Shown here: positions 1 to 7,047 of the stretch, piece after piece
Layout of the letters: each line of letters starts with the position of its first letter
Position numbering within the stretch: the first letter of the stretch is position 1
Source of the DNA: Candidatus Nitrosopumilus sp.
GTDB taxonomy: Archaea; Thermoproteota; Nitrososphaeria; Nitrososphaerales; Nitrosopumilaceae
DNA length: 11,433 nt
Assembly (NCBI GenBank): GCA_016784625.1
Contig: JADHUF010000032.1
Span: 1-11,433 of the forward strand
Reading direction: 5' to 3'
Program-made: the position numbers and the translations under genes
Notes under the pieces: model-generated
Databases searched by the model: none
What the model was told of the DNA's origin: nothing
Seen by the model: the letters and a program-made list of their open reading frames with translations, nothing else

Positions 1-551
1 GAAAGGATATTGACACCTCAGATTTGGATAGTGTAAGAGAATTTTTAGAAAAAAATACTCAAACAGACATTCTAATACTAAACACAGGAGGACCCGCACC
101 AAAACCATTTGATACAATAACTGAAGAAGATTGGAAATTGTATCACAATCAATTATTTTTGGGATTTGTCACCATACTACAAAATATCAAAATTAATGAT
201 AATGGATACATCTTTTTGATAAGTTCTAGTGTAATTAAAGAGCCAAATGCAAAATTAATAATTTCTTCAGCATATCGTGCTGCATTCGCTGAAGTTTTCA
301 AAGTGTTAAGTAAGGAATATGCTCAAAATAACATCAGTTGTGTCAACATTGCACCCGGACCAATCAACACAGATAGAACTCAAGAATTAATTGAAAATGT
401 TAAAGAATTTGAAAAAACATTGCCTATGAAACGACTAGGAGAACCAGAAGAGATTGGAAATTTTGTAAAAGCAATTATTCAAAATGACATAAAATATCTT
501 TCAGGTGTTACAATAAACTTTGATGGTGCAAATTCAAACTATATTTTTTAA
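1..551 (+). CDS. Short-chain dehydrogenase/reductase family protein, 5' end missing
   Basis: The frame is open from base 3 to the TAA at 549-551, so the gene runs off the left edge. A TTG at 24 is unlikely to be the true start because coding-like residues (KDIDTSD) precede it, matching the segment that leads into the SDR core. The N-terminal nucleotide-binding TGxxxGIG half is therefore outside the window. Counting from the TTG codon as residue 1, one sees NTGGP at 20-24 (the NNAG-equivalent loop), the strand ending in SSS at 67-69, PGPINTDR at 111-118 and a C-terminal DGANS. At the usual YxxxK position the sequence is Y84-R-A-A-F88, so Tyr is kept but the catalytic Lys is Phe. This fits the divergent SDR branch with an NTGGP loop, in which the active-site pair is degenerate. 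It is probably an NAD(P)-binding protein. The substrate is unknown and orthodox dehydrogenase activity is doubtful. Confidence 0.8.
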   Translation, partial: KDIDTSDLDSVREFLEKNTQTDILILNTGGPAPKPFDTITEEDWKLYHNQLFLGFVTILQNIKINDNGYIFLISSSVIKEPNAKLIISSAYRAAFAEVFKVLSKEYAQNNISCVNIAPGPINTDRTQELIENVKEFEKTLPMKRLGEPEEIGNFVKAIIQNDIKYLSGVTINFDGANSNYIF

Positions 552-562
552 GATTATTTTTT
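544..562 (+). terminator. Possible oligo-T terminator between convergent genes
   Basis: Two runs of six T (544-549 and 557-562) flank the stop codon of the SDR gene on the + strand. Archaeal transcription commonly ends at T-rich tracts without a hairpin. The convergent DUF59 gene ends only two bases away, so the runs lie in the junction and inside its 3' end. This rests on base composition and position only. Confidence 0.3.
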
Positions 563-1192
563 AAATTCAACATTTGGAGTGTCTGGCTGACCTGCAATTG
601 CAATTAATCCACCCTCACGTAATTGTTGTAGTAACTGCATGACTTCTTTTTCGACTTGGTTTCTTTGTAATCCAGTTTGTTGAGCAAATACTTCAACTAA
701 TTCTGTTACTTTACGTTGGCCATTACAAGACTTCCAAAAGTCTACAATTGCCTGATTGACCATAAATCCTTGTTCATGTTCATTAGCTAGAACCATTGAA
801 CCGTCATCTTGTTGGACTAGTTTTCCAACTCCTTGAGGTAATGCAGTTTCATAGTTGATTGGTGCTGGCGTATTCATAGCTGCTCCCATGTTTTTAATTT
901 TCATTTTTCCTTCTTCAGTCATTTTATCCATTGACCATGCAGGCTCCCATACAATGTCAATTTTGACATTATTTACTCCAGGAACTTTTTTGGCATATCT
1001 TGTTGCGTCTTGAACCAGGGTTTCATGTAAAGGACAACCTTGTGTAGTCATGGTCATTTTGATGTTTACATCATTATTTTCAGTAACGTCAATTCCATAG
1101 ATTAATCCCATCTCTACAATGTTTAGAGGGACTTCAGGATCCATGCATTGTTTTAGTGAATCCTCAATTGCCTGTGCAGAAACAGTACTCAT
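554..1192 (-). CDS. DUF59 (MIP18/SufT-type) iron-sulfur assembly protein with C-terminal PqqD-like domain
   Basis: This is a 212-residue protein. Residues 5-85 form a MIP18/DUF59 domain: DPEVP at 18-22, the VEMGLIY segment at 26-32, and TTQGCPLHE at 49-57 carrying the conserved Cys53. The motif WEPAWSMDKM at 82-91 is typical of SufT/PaaD-like proteins, which help insert or transfer Fe-S clusters in the cytosol. DUF59 proteins alone are about 100-120 residues. Here residues about 130-197 add a second domain resembling PqqD (GFMVNQAIVDFWKSCNG, then a helix pair ending LREGGLI), a winged-helix fold that binds peptides or partners. The ATG at 1192 gives the normal N-terminus. The gene follows mtnA on the same strand after 36 nt and could be co-transcribed with it. 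The DUF59 call is firm. The PqqD-like call is from pattern only and the client protein is unknown. Confidence 0.88.
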   Translation of the reverse strand: MSTVSAQAIEDSLKQCMDPEVPLNIVEMGLIYGIDVTENNDVNIKMTMTTQGCPLHETLVQDATRYAKKVPGVNNVKIDIVWEPAWSMDKMTEEGKMKIKNMGAAMNTPAPINYETALPQGVGKLVQQDDGSMVLANEHEQGFMVNQAIVDFWKSCNGQRKVTELVEVFAQQTGLQRNQVEKEVMQLLQQLREGGLIAIAGQPDTPNVEFKK

Positions 1193-1228
1193 ATTTTATA
1201 CGGGAGATTAAAAATCAATAAAAACTTT

Positions 1229-2290
1229 CTAATTATTAGCTTGAAATAATTTTGGGATTGATTCCTCGTATGGGGCAGTAGCCACGCCTTTTTCAGTGAT
1301 TATTCCTGAAATTAGTTCAGGTGGAGTCATATCAAATGCAGGATTTATCACATTGATGTCATCAGGGGCAGTCTTTTTGTCACCAATTCCAGTGACCTCA
1401 TTTCCTTTACGCATCTCAATTATTACATCCTCAGCCTTTGTTATGAGATCAATTGTAGATAATGGGGCTGCAACATAGAATGGAATTCCATGTTGTTTGG
1501 CCATTGTTGCTACCTGATAAGTTCCAATTTTGTTAAAGACATGTCCTGTCTTTACAATTCTATCTGCTCCCACTACAACTTTGTTCACTAGTCCATTTGC
1601 CATGGAATACCCAACTGCAGTATCAGGGATTAGGCTAACATCAAATCCATCATGTTTTAATTCAAATGCAGTTAACCGTGAACCTTGCTGAATTGGTCTA
1701 GTCTCAGTTGCTATAACTTTAACATTTTTTCCACTCTCTCTAGTTGCTCTAATTACACCTAGTGCAGTTCCATATGCTACAGTAGCTAGTGCTCCAGCAT
1801 TACAGTGAGTCATTATAGTGTCATTATTATCAAAAAGAACTGAACCGTTCTTTCCCATGGCTTTGTTAATCTCAATATCCTCTTCTGCCATTTTTTTAGC
1901 AGTTTCAATTACTAGTTCTCTAATTTGTTCTGCTGTTTCTCCAGTCTTTGCAACATTCATAATTTTTTCCAATCCCCAACCCAGATTCACTGCAGTTGGT
2001 CTTGTTGCAAAAAGGATTTTTCTTGCACCCTCCAAGTCAGATAGCAACTCTTCTTTTGTTGCTGCCTTGCTTTGTAAAGCTGCCAACCCCAATCCAAATG
2101 CTCCAGATACACCAATTGCAGGAGCACCTCTCACAATCAAAGTTTTGATAGCATTTGCAACTTGGTTGAAATCATCATATTCTACAAATACTAGTTCATT
2201 TGGCAATTTGGTTTGCTCAATCATGATCACTTTGTTGTCTTTCCATTCTACAGTTCGTAATGATGAATGAATACCGATTTCGGATGTCAT
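1229..2290 (-). CDS. mtnA: S-methyl-5-thioribose-1-phosphate isomerase
   Basis: The 353-residue length is normal for MtnA of the eIF2B-related isomerase superfamily. It converts methylthioribose-1-phosphate to methylthioribulose-1-phosphate in cytosolic methionine salvage. Visible motifs are RGAPAIG at 54-60, RPTAVNLGWG at 97-106, THCNAG at 161-166 with the predicted catalytic Cys163, TETRPIQQGSRLTA at 195-208, GADRI at 241-245 with the predicted catalytic Asp243, NKIGTYQVA at 253-261 and PFYVAAPLSTID at 270-281. These favour MtnA over the archaeal ribose-1,5-bisphosphate isomerase or the regulatory eIF2B subunits, which share only part of the set. In archaea the same family can serve nucleoside or 5'-deoxyadenosine salvage, so the in vivo substrate may be broader. 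The ATG at 2290 has a TATA-like box centred about 26 nt upstream, suggesting a leaderless mRNA. It is divergent from the isomerase gene at 2379. Confidence 0.93.
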   Translation of the reverse strand: MTSEIGIHSSLRTVEWKDNKVIMIEQTKLPNELVFVEYDDFNQVANAIKTLIVRGAPAIGVSGAFGLGLAALQSKAATKEELLSDLEGARKILFATRPTAVNLGWGLEKIMNVAKTGETAEQIRELVIETAKKMAEEDIEINKAMGKNGSVLFDNNDTIMTHCNAGALATVAYGTALGVIRATRESGKNVKVIATETRPIQQGSRLTAFELKHDGFDVSLIPDTAVGYSMANGLVNKVVVGADRIVKTGHVFNKIGTYQVATMAKQHGIPFYVAAPLSTIDLITKAEDVIIEMRKGNEVTGIGDKKTAPDDINVINPAFDMTPPELISGIITEKGVATAPYEESIPKLFQANN

Positions 2291-2312
2291 AATCAGGTAA
2301 TTTTTTTCACCA

Positions 2313-2320
2313 TATTTAAA
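2313..2320 (-). promoter_or_regulatory. TATA-like box for mtnA (leaderless)
   Basis: Read on the minus strand the sequence is TTTAAATA, lying 23-30 nt upstream of the A of the mtnA start codon. Archaeal TATA boxes sit about 26 nt before the transcription start, so transcription would begin at or next to the ATG. No Shine-Dalgarno sequence is visible in the intervening bases. Confidence 0.5.
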
Positions 2321-2349
2321 ATGAACAATAAAAAAATAGATTTTAACTG

Positions 2350-2357
2350 TTATATTC
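2350..2357 (+). promoter_or_regulatory. TATA-like box for the phosphoglucose/phosphomannose isomerase gene (leaderless)
   Basis: The sequence TTATATTC lies 22-29 nt upstream of the TTG start at 2379, which suits a leaderless transcript beginning at the start codon. It shares the 88-nt divergent intergenic space with the mtnA promoter on the opposite strand. The two boxes are about 30 nt apart. Confidence 0.45.
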
Positions 2358-2378
2358 TCAGTCCATTAAGAAAAATAA

Positions 2379-3389
2379 TTGCTCAGTATTGATAAATTAG
2401 AAAAATATGATTCTCAAGGAATGTACAAAGTTTATGACCGTTGGCCTGATATCGCACTTGACTGTTATAATCTGAAACATAAGTCAATGAAATTTGTAGG
2501 ACTTGATCATATTGTATTTTGCGGTATGGGAGGTTCAGGTGCAATTGGGGATATGTTTTCTTCAATATTATCAAAAACCAACATTCATGTTTCAGTTGTT
2601 AAAGGATATTTAATTCCAAATACGATTAATGAAAATTCATTGGTAGTTGTAACTAGCATTTCAGGAAATACTATAGAGACTTTGACAGCTTTAGATTCAG
2701 CTAGAAAGAAAAATTGTAAAATCATTGCAATATCCTCAGGAGGTAAAATGGAAAAATATTGTAAAAAATACAATATAGACTTTAGAAAAATTATGCAGAA
2801 TCATTCTCCAAGAGCATCTTTTTCAGGATTTCTATATTATTTACTAAGGATTTTAGAAGATATTCTTCCAATAACAAAAAAAGATATCAATGAATCGATA
2901 AAGGAATTACAAAAAACTAGAAAAATGATATCGTCATCAAATTTAACAGATACAAATCCATCTTTAGATCTAGCAAAATGGATTATAGGGATTCCATTGA
3001 TATATTATCCGGCAGGACTTAATGCTGCATCCATAAGATTCAAAAATTCATTGCAAGAAAATTCAAAAATGCATGTCATGTCAGAAGATATCATAGAAGC
3101 TTGTCATAACGGAATTGTATCGTGGGAAAAACAATCGTTAGTTCAACCAATTTTGCTTAGAGGAATAGATGATTATGAAAAAACAAAAGAAAGGTGGGAA
3201 ATTATTAAGGAATATTTTGATGAAAACCATATTGATTATAAGGAAATCACATCTGTTAGAGGGAATATTTTATCTAAATTGATTAATTTGATATATTTGC
3301 TTGATTATTCATCAATTTATCATTCAGTATTAAGAGAGATAGATCCTTCTCCAATCGATTCAATCAATTTTGTTAAAAAAAGAATCTGA
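2379..3389 (+). CDS. Bifunctional phosphoglucose/phosphomannose isomerase (archaeal SIS type)
   Basis: A 336-residue cytosolic enzyme with two SIS domains that interconverts glucose-6-P, fructose-6-P and mannose-6-P. Motifs: FCGMGGSGAIGDM at 47-59, TSISGNTIET at 92-101, SPRASFSG at 143-150 with the expected catalytic Arg145, QENSKMH at 226-232 with Glu227, and CHNGIVSW at 242-249 with His243. The Glu-His spacing of 16 residues equals that in the Pyrobaculum enzyme (Glu203/His219). The family's usual HNE is HNG here. The C-terminus keeps DPSP at 322-325 and FVKK, which carries the candidate catalytic Lys333. The start is TTG. The preceding frame gives no better start, the next in-frame ATG (codon 15) would remove the conserved first helix, and a TATA-like box is placed for this start. 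It heads the nucleotide-sugar run, with rfbF following after 39 nt, and could feed hexose phosphates into it. Confidence 0.88.
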   Translation: MLSIDKLEKYDSQGMYKVYDRWPDIALDCYNLKHKSMKFVGLDHIVFCGMGGSGAIGDMFSSILSKTNIHVSVVKGYLIPNTINENSLVVVTSISGNTIETLTALDSARKKNCKIIAISSGGKMEKYCKKYNIDFRKIMQNHSPRASFSGFLYYLLRILEDILPITKKDINESIKELQKTRKMISSSNLTDTNPSLDLAKWIIGIPLIYYPAGLNAASIRFKNSLQENSKMHVMSEDIIEACHNGIVSWEKQSLVQPILLRGIDDYEKTKERWEIIKEYFDENHIDYKEITSVRGNILSKLINLIYLLDYSSIYHSVLREIDPSPIDSINFVKKRI

Positions 3390-3397
3390 AATCAAAA

Positions 3398-3405
3398 ATA
3401 TAATT
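3398..3405 (+). promoter_or_regulatory. Possible TATA-like box upstream of rfbF
   Basis: The sequence ATATAATT sits 24-31 nt before the ATG at 3429, in the 39-nt gap after the isomerase gene. The position fits a leaderless internal promoter for the rfb run, but the surrounding DNA is so A+T-rich that a chance match is likely. Confidence 0.3.
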
Positions 3406-3428
3406 AAACAGAATACATTTCAAATATT

Positions 3429-4196
3429 ATGAAAGCAGTAATTTTGGCGGGAGGACATGGAACAAGAATTAGTGAAGAAACTCATCTCAAGCCAAAACCA
3501 ATGATAGAGATTGGTGGAAAACCTGTACTTTGGCACATTATGAAAGAATATTCTTCTTATGGAATCAATGATTTTGTAATTTGTTGCGGATATAAGGGAT
3601 ATATGGTAAAGGAGTATTTTGCAAATTATTTTCTTCACATGTCAGATGTTACTTTTCACATGAAGGAAAATCGTATGGAAGTACATCATAAATTTGTAGA
3701 ACCTTGGACAGTGACATTAGTAGATACAGGATTAAACACCATGACAGGTGGTCGTCTAAAAAAAATTAAAGAGTATGTTCAAGACGATACCTTTTGTTTC
3801 ACTTATGGTGATGGATTAAGTGATGTAAATATTTCAGAGTTGATTGATTTTCACAAAAAAAATAACACTATTGCTACAGTAACATCAGTCAAGCCACCTG
3901 GAAGATTTGGAACATTGGATATTTCAGGAGATAAAATTACAAATTTTAATGAAAAACCTGCAGGCGACGGTAATTGGATTAATGCAGGATATTTTGTTTT
4001 AGAACCTTCTGTATTTGATTATCTAAAAGACGATACTACTGTTTGGGAAAGAGACCCTCTAGAAAGATTAGCTCAAGAGAGCCAATTATCTGCATTCAAA
4101 CATACTGGATTTTGGCAACCATTAGACACATTACGCGATAAAAATCATCTGGAAGAGTTATGGAATTCAGATAATGCATATTGGAAAAACTGGTAA
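3429..4196 (+). CDS. rfbF: Glucose-1-phosphate cytidylyltransferase
   Basis: A 255-residue protein, essentially the family length of about 257. It transfers CMP from CTP to glucose-1-phosphate to give CDP-glucose, the entry step of CDP-6-deoxysugar synthesis in the cytosol. The N-terminus has the nucleotidyltransferase signature LAGGHGTRISEET (6-18) followed by KPKPMIEIGGKPVLWH. Further on are FTYGDGLSDV (the metal-binding Asp loop), PPGRFGTLDI and NEKPAGDGNWINAGYFVLEP, and near the C-terminus TGFWQPLDTLRDK. The HGTRI-EET pattern and the GNWINAGYFV stretch separate RfbF from the thymidylyl- and uridylyltransferases. The gene starts at ATG 3429 and its TAA shares one base with the ATG of rfbG, which implies translational coupling. 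Confidence 0.95.
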   Translation: MKAVILAGGHGTRISEETHLKPKPMIEIGGKPVLWHIMKEYSSYGINDFVICCGYKGYMVKEYFANYFLHMSDVTFHMKENRMEVHHKFVEPWTVTLVDTGLNTMTGGRLKKIKEYVQDDTFCFTYGDGLSDVNISELIDFHKKNNTIATVTSVKPPGRFGTLDISGDKITNFNEKPAGDGNWINAGYFVLEPSVFDYLKDDTTVWERDPLERLAQESQLSAFKHTGFWQPLDTLRDKNHLEELWNSDNAYWKNW

Positions 4197-5263
4197 TGAA
4201 TCAAAATTTTTGGGAAGGTAAGACAGTTTTAGTTACAGGGCATACGGGATTTAAGGGTAGTTGGTTATCAATTATTCTAAAAAAGTTTGGAGCCAATGTA
4301 ATAGGATTCTCCAAAGATATTCCAACGGAACCCAGCATATTTGAAATTGCAAATGTAAAAAACGGAATGAAAAGCATAATTGGGAATATTAATGATTCAG
4401 AACAAATCAAACAAGTTTTTGAAGAAAATAAACCGGAAATTGTTATTCATATGGCTGCACAAGCCATAGTTAGAGAATCTTATAAAAATCCAACAGAGAC
4501 TTTTTTAACAAATGTCATAGGAACAGTAAATGTACTTGATGGAATAAGAAATTCAGAAGGAGTCAGAGTAGCCATTATTGTTACCAGTGACAAATCATAT
4601 AGACCAAAAAAAGATCATAGTAAATATTCAGAAGACGATCCGATGGGAGGCTATGATCCATATAGTAGCAGTAAGGGTTGTGCTGAATTAGTTACATCAT
4701 GTTATAGAAATTCATTTTTTAATCCAACAAAATATTCTGAACATCAGGTTGCAATTTCATCAGTAAGAGCTGGAAATGTCATAGGGGGTGGAGATTGGGG
4801 CATAGATAGATTAATTCCAGATATCATAAGAGGAATTCAAAATAAATCAAACATCAAGATTAGAAATCCAGAGTCTACCAGACCTTGGCAATTTGTTTTA
4901 GATCCTTTGTTCGGATATATCAAACTAGCAGAAAAAATGTGGGATAATGGTCAAGAATTTTCTCAAGGATGGAATTTTGGTCCCACTCAAGATGAAGAAA
5001 AACCAGTTAAATGGATTATAGAATATATTAAAAAACACATAGATGAAAAAATGAATTTAGAAATGGATGCATCTATACAGCCACATGAAGAAAAATATCT
5101 CAGATTAGATTGTTTCAAAGCCATCAGTAGACTAGAATGGAGATCTAAAATGGGTTTGGAAAAAACTTTGTCATGGACATTAAATTGGTATACAGAATTT
5201 ATGAAAGGTAATAACATGAAAGAATTTACTGAAAAACAGATTGATGAATACATGGCAGTGTGA
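4196..5263 (+). CDS. rfbG: CDP-glucose 4,6-dehydratase
   Basis: A 355-residue extended SDR. It uses bound NAD to convert CDP-glucose to CDP-4-keto-6-deoxyglucose. From the ATG at 4196, the Rossmann loop GHTGFKGSW is at 15-23, MAAQAIVRESY at 86-96, and the catalytic set is TSDKSY at 130-135 with Tyr156-SSS-Lys160. Downstream is VRAGNVIGGGDWGIDRLIPDI, a signature of this dehydratase, then RPWQFVLDPLFGY. A TTG at 4181 would add five residues, but the ATG overlapping the rfbF stop (TAATG) is the better start, and family members begin a few residues before the WxGK segment. It sits between rfbF and a C-methyltransferase, so its keto product is probably the methyl acceptor. The C-terminal tail of about 20 residues (MKEFTEKQIDEYMAV) is hydrophilic and extends beyond the core. 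Confidence 0.95.
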   Translation: MNQNFWEGKTVLVTGHTGFKGSWLSIILKKFGANVIGFSKDIPTEPSIFEIANVKNGMKSIIGNINDSEQIKQVFEENKPEIVIHMAAQAIVRESYKNPTETFLTNVIGTVNVLDGIRNSEGVRVAIIVTSDKSYRPKKDHSKYSEDDPMGGYDPYSSSKGCAELVTSCYRNSFFNPTKYSEHQVAISSVRAGNVIGGGDWGIDRLIPDIIRGIQNKSNIKIRNPESTRPWQFVLDPLFGYIKLAEKMWDNGQEFSQGWNFGPTQDEEKPVKWIIEYIKKHIDEKMNLEMDASIQPHEEKYLRLDCFKAISRLEWRSKMGLEKTLSWTLNWYTEFMKGNNMKEFTEKQIDEYMAV

Positions 5264-5267
5264 AAAG

Positions 5268-6500
5268 ATGGACAATTACAAGTGTAGATTTTGTAGTTGT
5301 GAGATAAAATCGGTATTTGCTGATCTTGGCATATCACCATTATCTAATTCATTTTTAAAATATGAAAATTTGGATGATTTGGAAAAAAAATTTCCTCTTA
5401 AAGTATTTGTTTGTGAAAATTGTTTTCTAGTCCAATTGCCCGAATTTGAAACACCTCAGAATATTTTCAAAGAATATGCGTATTTTTCATCATATTCAAA
5501 AAGCTGGCTAAAGCATGCAGAAAATTATGCAAATATGATTTTAAAAAAAAATAATCTTGAAAAAGACAGTCTAGTGGTTGAATTAGCCAGTAATGATGGT
5601 TATTTGTTACAATTTTTTAAGAAAAGAGGGATTTCAGTTGTAGGGATAGAGCCTGCAGCAAATATTGCCAAAGTAGCAGAAGACAATGGAATTAAAACAA
5701 TAATAGATTTTTTTGGTGAAGAATTAGCAACAAAACTTTCCAATAAAGGAACAAAAGCTGATCTAATAATAGGAAATAATGTATTGGCTCATGTTCCAGA
5801 CATTAATGATTTTGTAAGAGGAATTTCTATTTTGTTGAAATCCAACGGAACAGTAAATATGGAATTTCCACATGTACTTCAATTAATAAAAAACAATCAA
5901 TTCGATACAATTTACCATGAGCACTTTTCATATTTGTCATTAAGTACGGTAAAAAAAATATTTGAGTTTCATAATTTAGTAATTTTTGATGTTGAGGAGA
6001 TTTCAACTCATGGTGGATCTCTAAGAATTTATGCAAAACACAAAACAAATGAAAATTTTCAAATAAAAAATTCTGTAAATGAACTTTTAGAGAAAGAAAA
6101 AGATTTTGGGTTGTTGAATTTATCATTTTATTTAGAATTTTCAAAAAAAGTTGAATCAATCAAAAAAGAATTAATTGAATTTTTTAAAAATACAAAACAA
6201 AATGAAGAAAAAATTGTATGTTATGGAGCTGCAGCTAAAGGAAATACACTCTTAAATTTTTGTAAAATAAATAAAGACTACATAGACTATGTTGTAGATA
6301 ATAATCCCCATAAACAAGGATTGTATTTGCCAGGTTCACATATACCAATTAAGAACCCTAAAGAAATCATGAAAACTAAGCCCGATTTTATATTGATATT
6401 ACCTTGGAATATTAAAGAAGAAATCATGAAGGACATCTCATTTATTCAGGATTGGGGAGGAAAGTTTGTTATACCAATTCCCAAAGTAACAATAATATGA
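5268..6500 (+). CDS. Sugar C-methyltransferase (NovU/TylC3 type), SAM-dependent
   Basis: A 410-residue, three-part protein. The N-terminal zinc-binding domain has CxxC pairs at Cys6/Cys9 and Cys49/Cys52. The central SAM-binding fold has VVELASNDGYLL at 103-114 and VVGIEPA at 124-130. The C-terminal domain has CYGAAAKGNTLLNF and NPHKQGLYLPGS. The catalytic segment YHEHFSYLS at 216-224 matches the Tyr-Glu-His motif of TylC3, and GGSLRIY at 249-255 is also typical. Family members methylate a carbon next to the keto group of a nucleotide-linked 4-keto-6-deoxysugar (C3 in TylC3, C5 in NovU). Here the acceptor is presumably the CDP-linked product of RfbG or its epimer. I chose ATG 5268, 4 nt after the rfbG stop, over the TTG at 5241 because the family starts just before the first CxxC. 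It overlaps rfbC by ATGA. The carbon methylated cannot be told from sequence. Confidence 0.92.
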   Translation: MDNYKCRFCSCEIKSVFADLGISPLSNSFLKYENLDDLEKKFPLKVFVCENCFLVQLPEFETPQNIFKEYAYFSSYSKSWLKHAENYANMILKKNNLEKDSLVVELASNDGYLLQFFKKRGISVVGIEPAANIAKVAEDNGIKTIIDFFGEELATKLSNKGTKADLIIGNNVLAHVPDINDFVRGISILLKSNGTVNMEFPHVLQLIKNNQFDTIYHEHFSYLSLSTVKKIFEFHNLVIFDVEEISTHGGSLRIYAKHKTNENFQIKNSVNELLEKEKDFGLLNLSFYLEFSKKVESIKKELIEFFKNTKQNEEKIVCYGAAAKGNTLLNFCKINKDYIDYVVDNNPHKQGLYLPGSHIPIKNPKEIMKTKPDFILILPWNIKEEIMKDISFIQDWGGKFVIPIPKVTII

Positions 6501-7039
6501 TTTTTTCTGAAACTCATCTTACTGGTTCATATCTTATAGAAATTGAAAAAATAGAAGATGAAAGAGGATTTTTTACTAGAACGTTTGATAAAAATGAGTT
6601 TATTAAAATGGGATTAGATTCAGAATTTGTTCAATCCAGTATTTCTCAAAATAAAAAAAAAGGTACTATACGTGGAATGCATTATCAAACTAAACCATAT
6701 GAAGAAAATAAGATTGTAAGATGTGTAAAAGGAAAAATTTTTGATGTGATTATTGATTTAAGATTAAATTCAAAAACTTTCAAAGAATGGTTGTCTGTAG
6801 AATTAAGTGAAGATAATTATAAAATGTTGTATATTCCCAAAGGATTTGCTCATGGTTTTCAAACTCTTGAAAACAATACTGAAGTTTATTACGAAATCAC
6901 TGAAGTTTATAATAAAAAATCATCCAGAGGCATAAAATGGAATGACCCCACTTTCAATATTAATTGGCCTCTCGATATTTCTATAATTTCAGAGAAAGAC
7001 AAGAATTTTAGTTTTTTTAATAATGCATATCAGGAATAA
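6497..7039 (+). CDS. rfbC: dTDP-4-dehydrorhamnose 3,5-epimerase family protein (RmlC/RfbC-like)
   Basis: A 180-residue cupin of normal family length. Motifs: DERGFFTRTFDKNEF at 21-35, VQSSISQNKKKGTIRGMHYQ at 45-64 with the catalytic base His62, Lys72, PKGFAHGFQ at 114-122 with His119, and EVYYEITEVY at 129-138 with Tyr132 and Tyr138, then RGIKWNDP at 144-151. All active-site residues of RmlC appear to be present. In this operon the donor is CDP- rather than dTDP-linked, so the likely substrate is CDP-4-keto-6-deoxyglucose or its C-methyl derivative, epimerised at C3 and/or C5. The parallel is NovW acting with NovU in noviose synthesis. The ATG at 6497 forms an ATGA overlap with the C-methyltransferase stop. 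The longer TTG start at 6452 would only add residues that do not resemble the family. Confidence 0.9.
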   Translation: MIFSETHLTGSYLIEIEKIEDERGFFTRTFDKNEFIKMGLDSEFVQSSISQNKKKGTIRGMHYQTKPYEENKIVRCVKGKIFDVIIDLRLNSKTFKEWLSVELSEDNYKMLYIPKGFAHGFQTLENNTEVYYEITEVYNKKSSRGIKWNDPTFNINWPLDISIISEKDKNFSFFNNAYQE

Positions 7040-7047
7040 ATATTAAA

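Noticed and set aside
1818..2270. A 150-codon open frame on + opposite mtnA
   Set aside because: It is fully antisense to a strongly conserved gene, and its Ser/Ala/Ile-rich product shows no family pattern.
1229..2290. Ribose-1,5-bisphosphate isomerase or eIF2B subunit instead of MtnA
   Set aside because: The combination RPTAVNLGWG, THCNAG, TETRPIQQGSRLTA and NKIGTYQVA is the full MtnA set; the related families keep only part of it.
4181..4195. TTG at 4181 as the rfbG start
   Set aside because: It would lie inside rfbF and add five residues, whereas the ATG at 4196 forms a clean TAATG coupling and the usual N-terminus.
4987..5340. A 117-codon minus-strand frame across the rfbG-methyltransferase junction
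   Set aside because: It is antisense to two well-supported coupled genes, and the Cys/Ser-rich translation has no domain signature.
5827..6159. A 110-codon minus-strand frame inside the C-methyltransferase
   Set aside because: It covers the conserved YHEH and GGSLRIY region of the real gene, so it is a shadow frame.
6452..6496. TTG at 6452 as the epimerase start
   Set aside because: It would add 15 residues that are the out-of-frame end of the methyltransferase; ATG 6497 gives an ATGA overlap and normal length.
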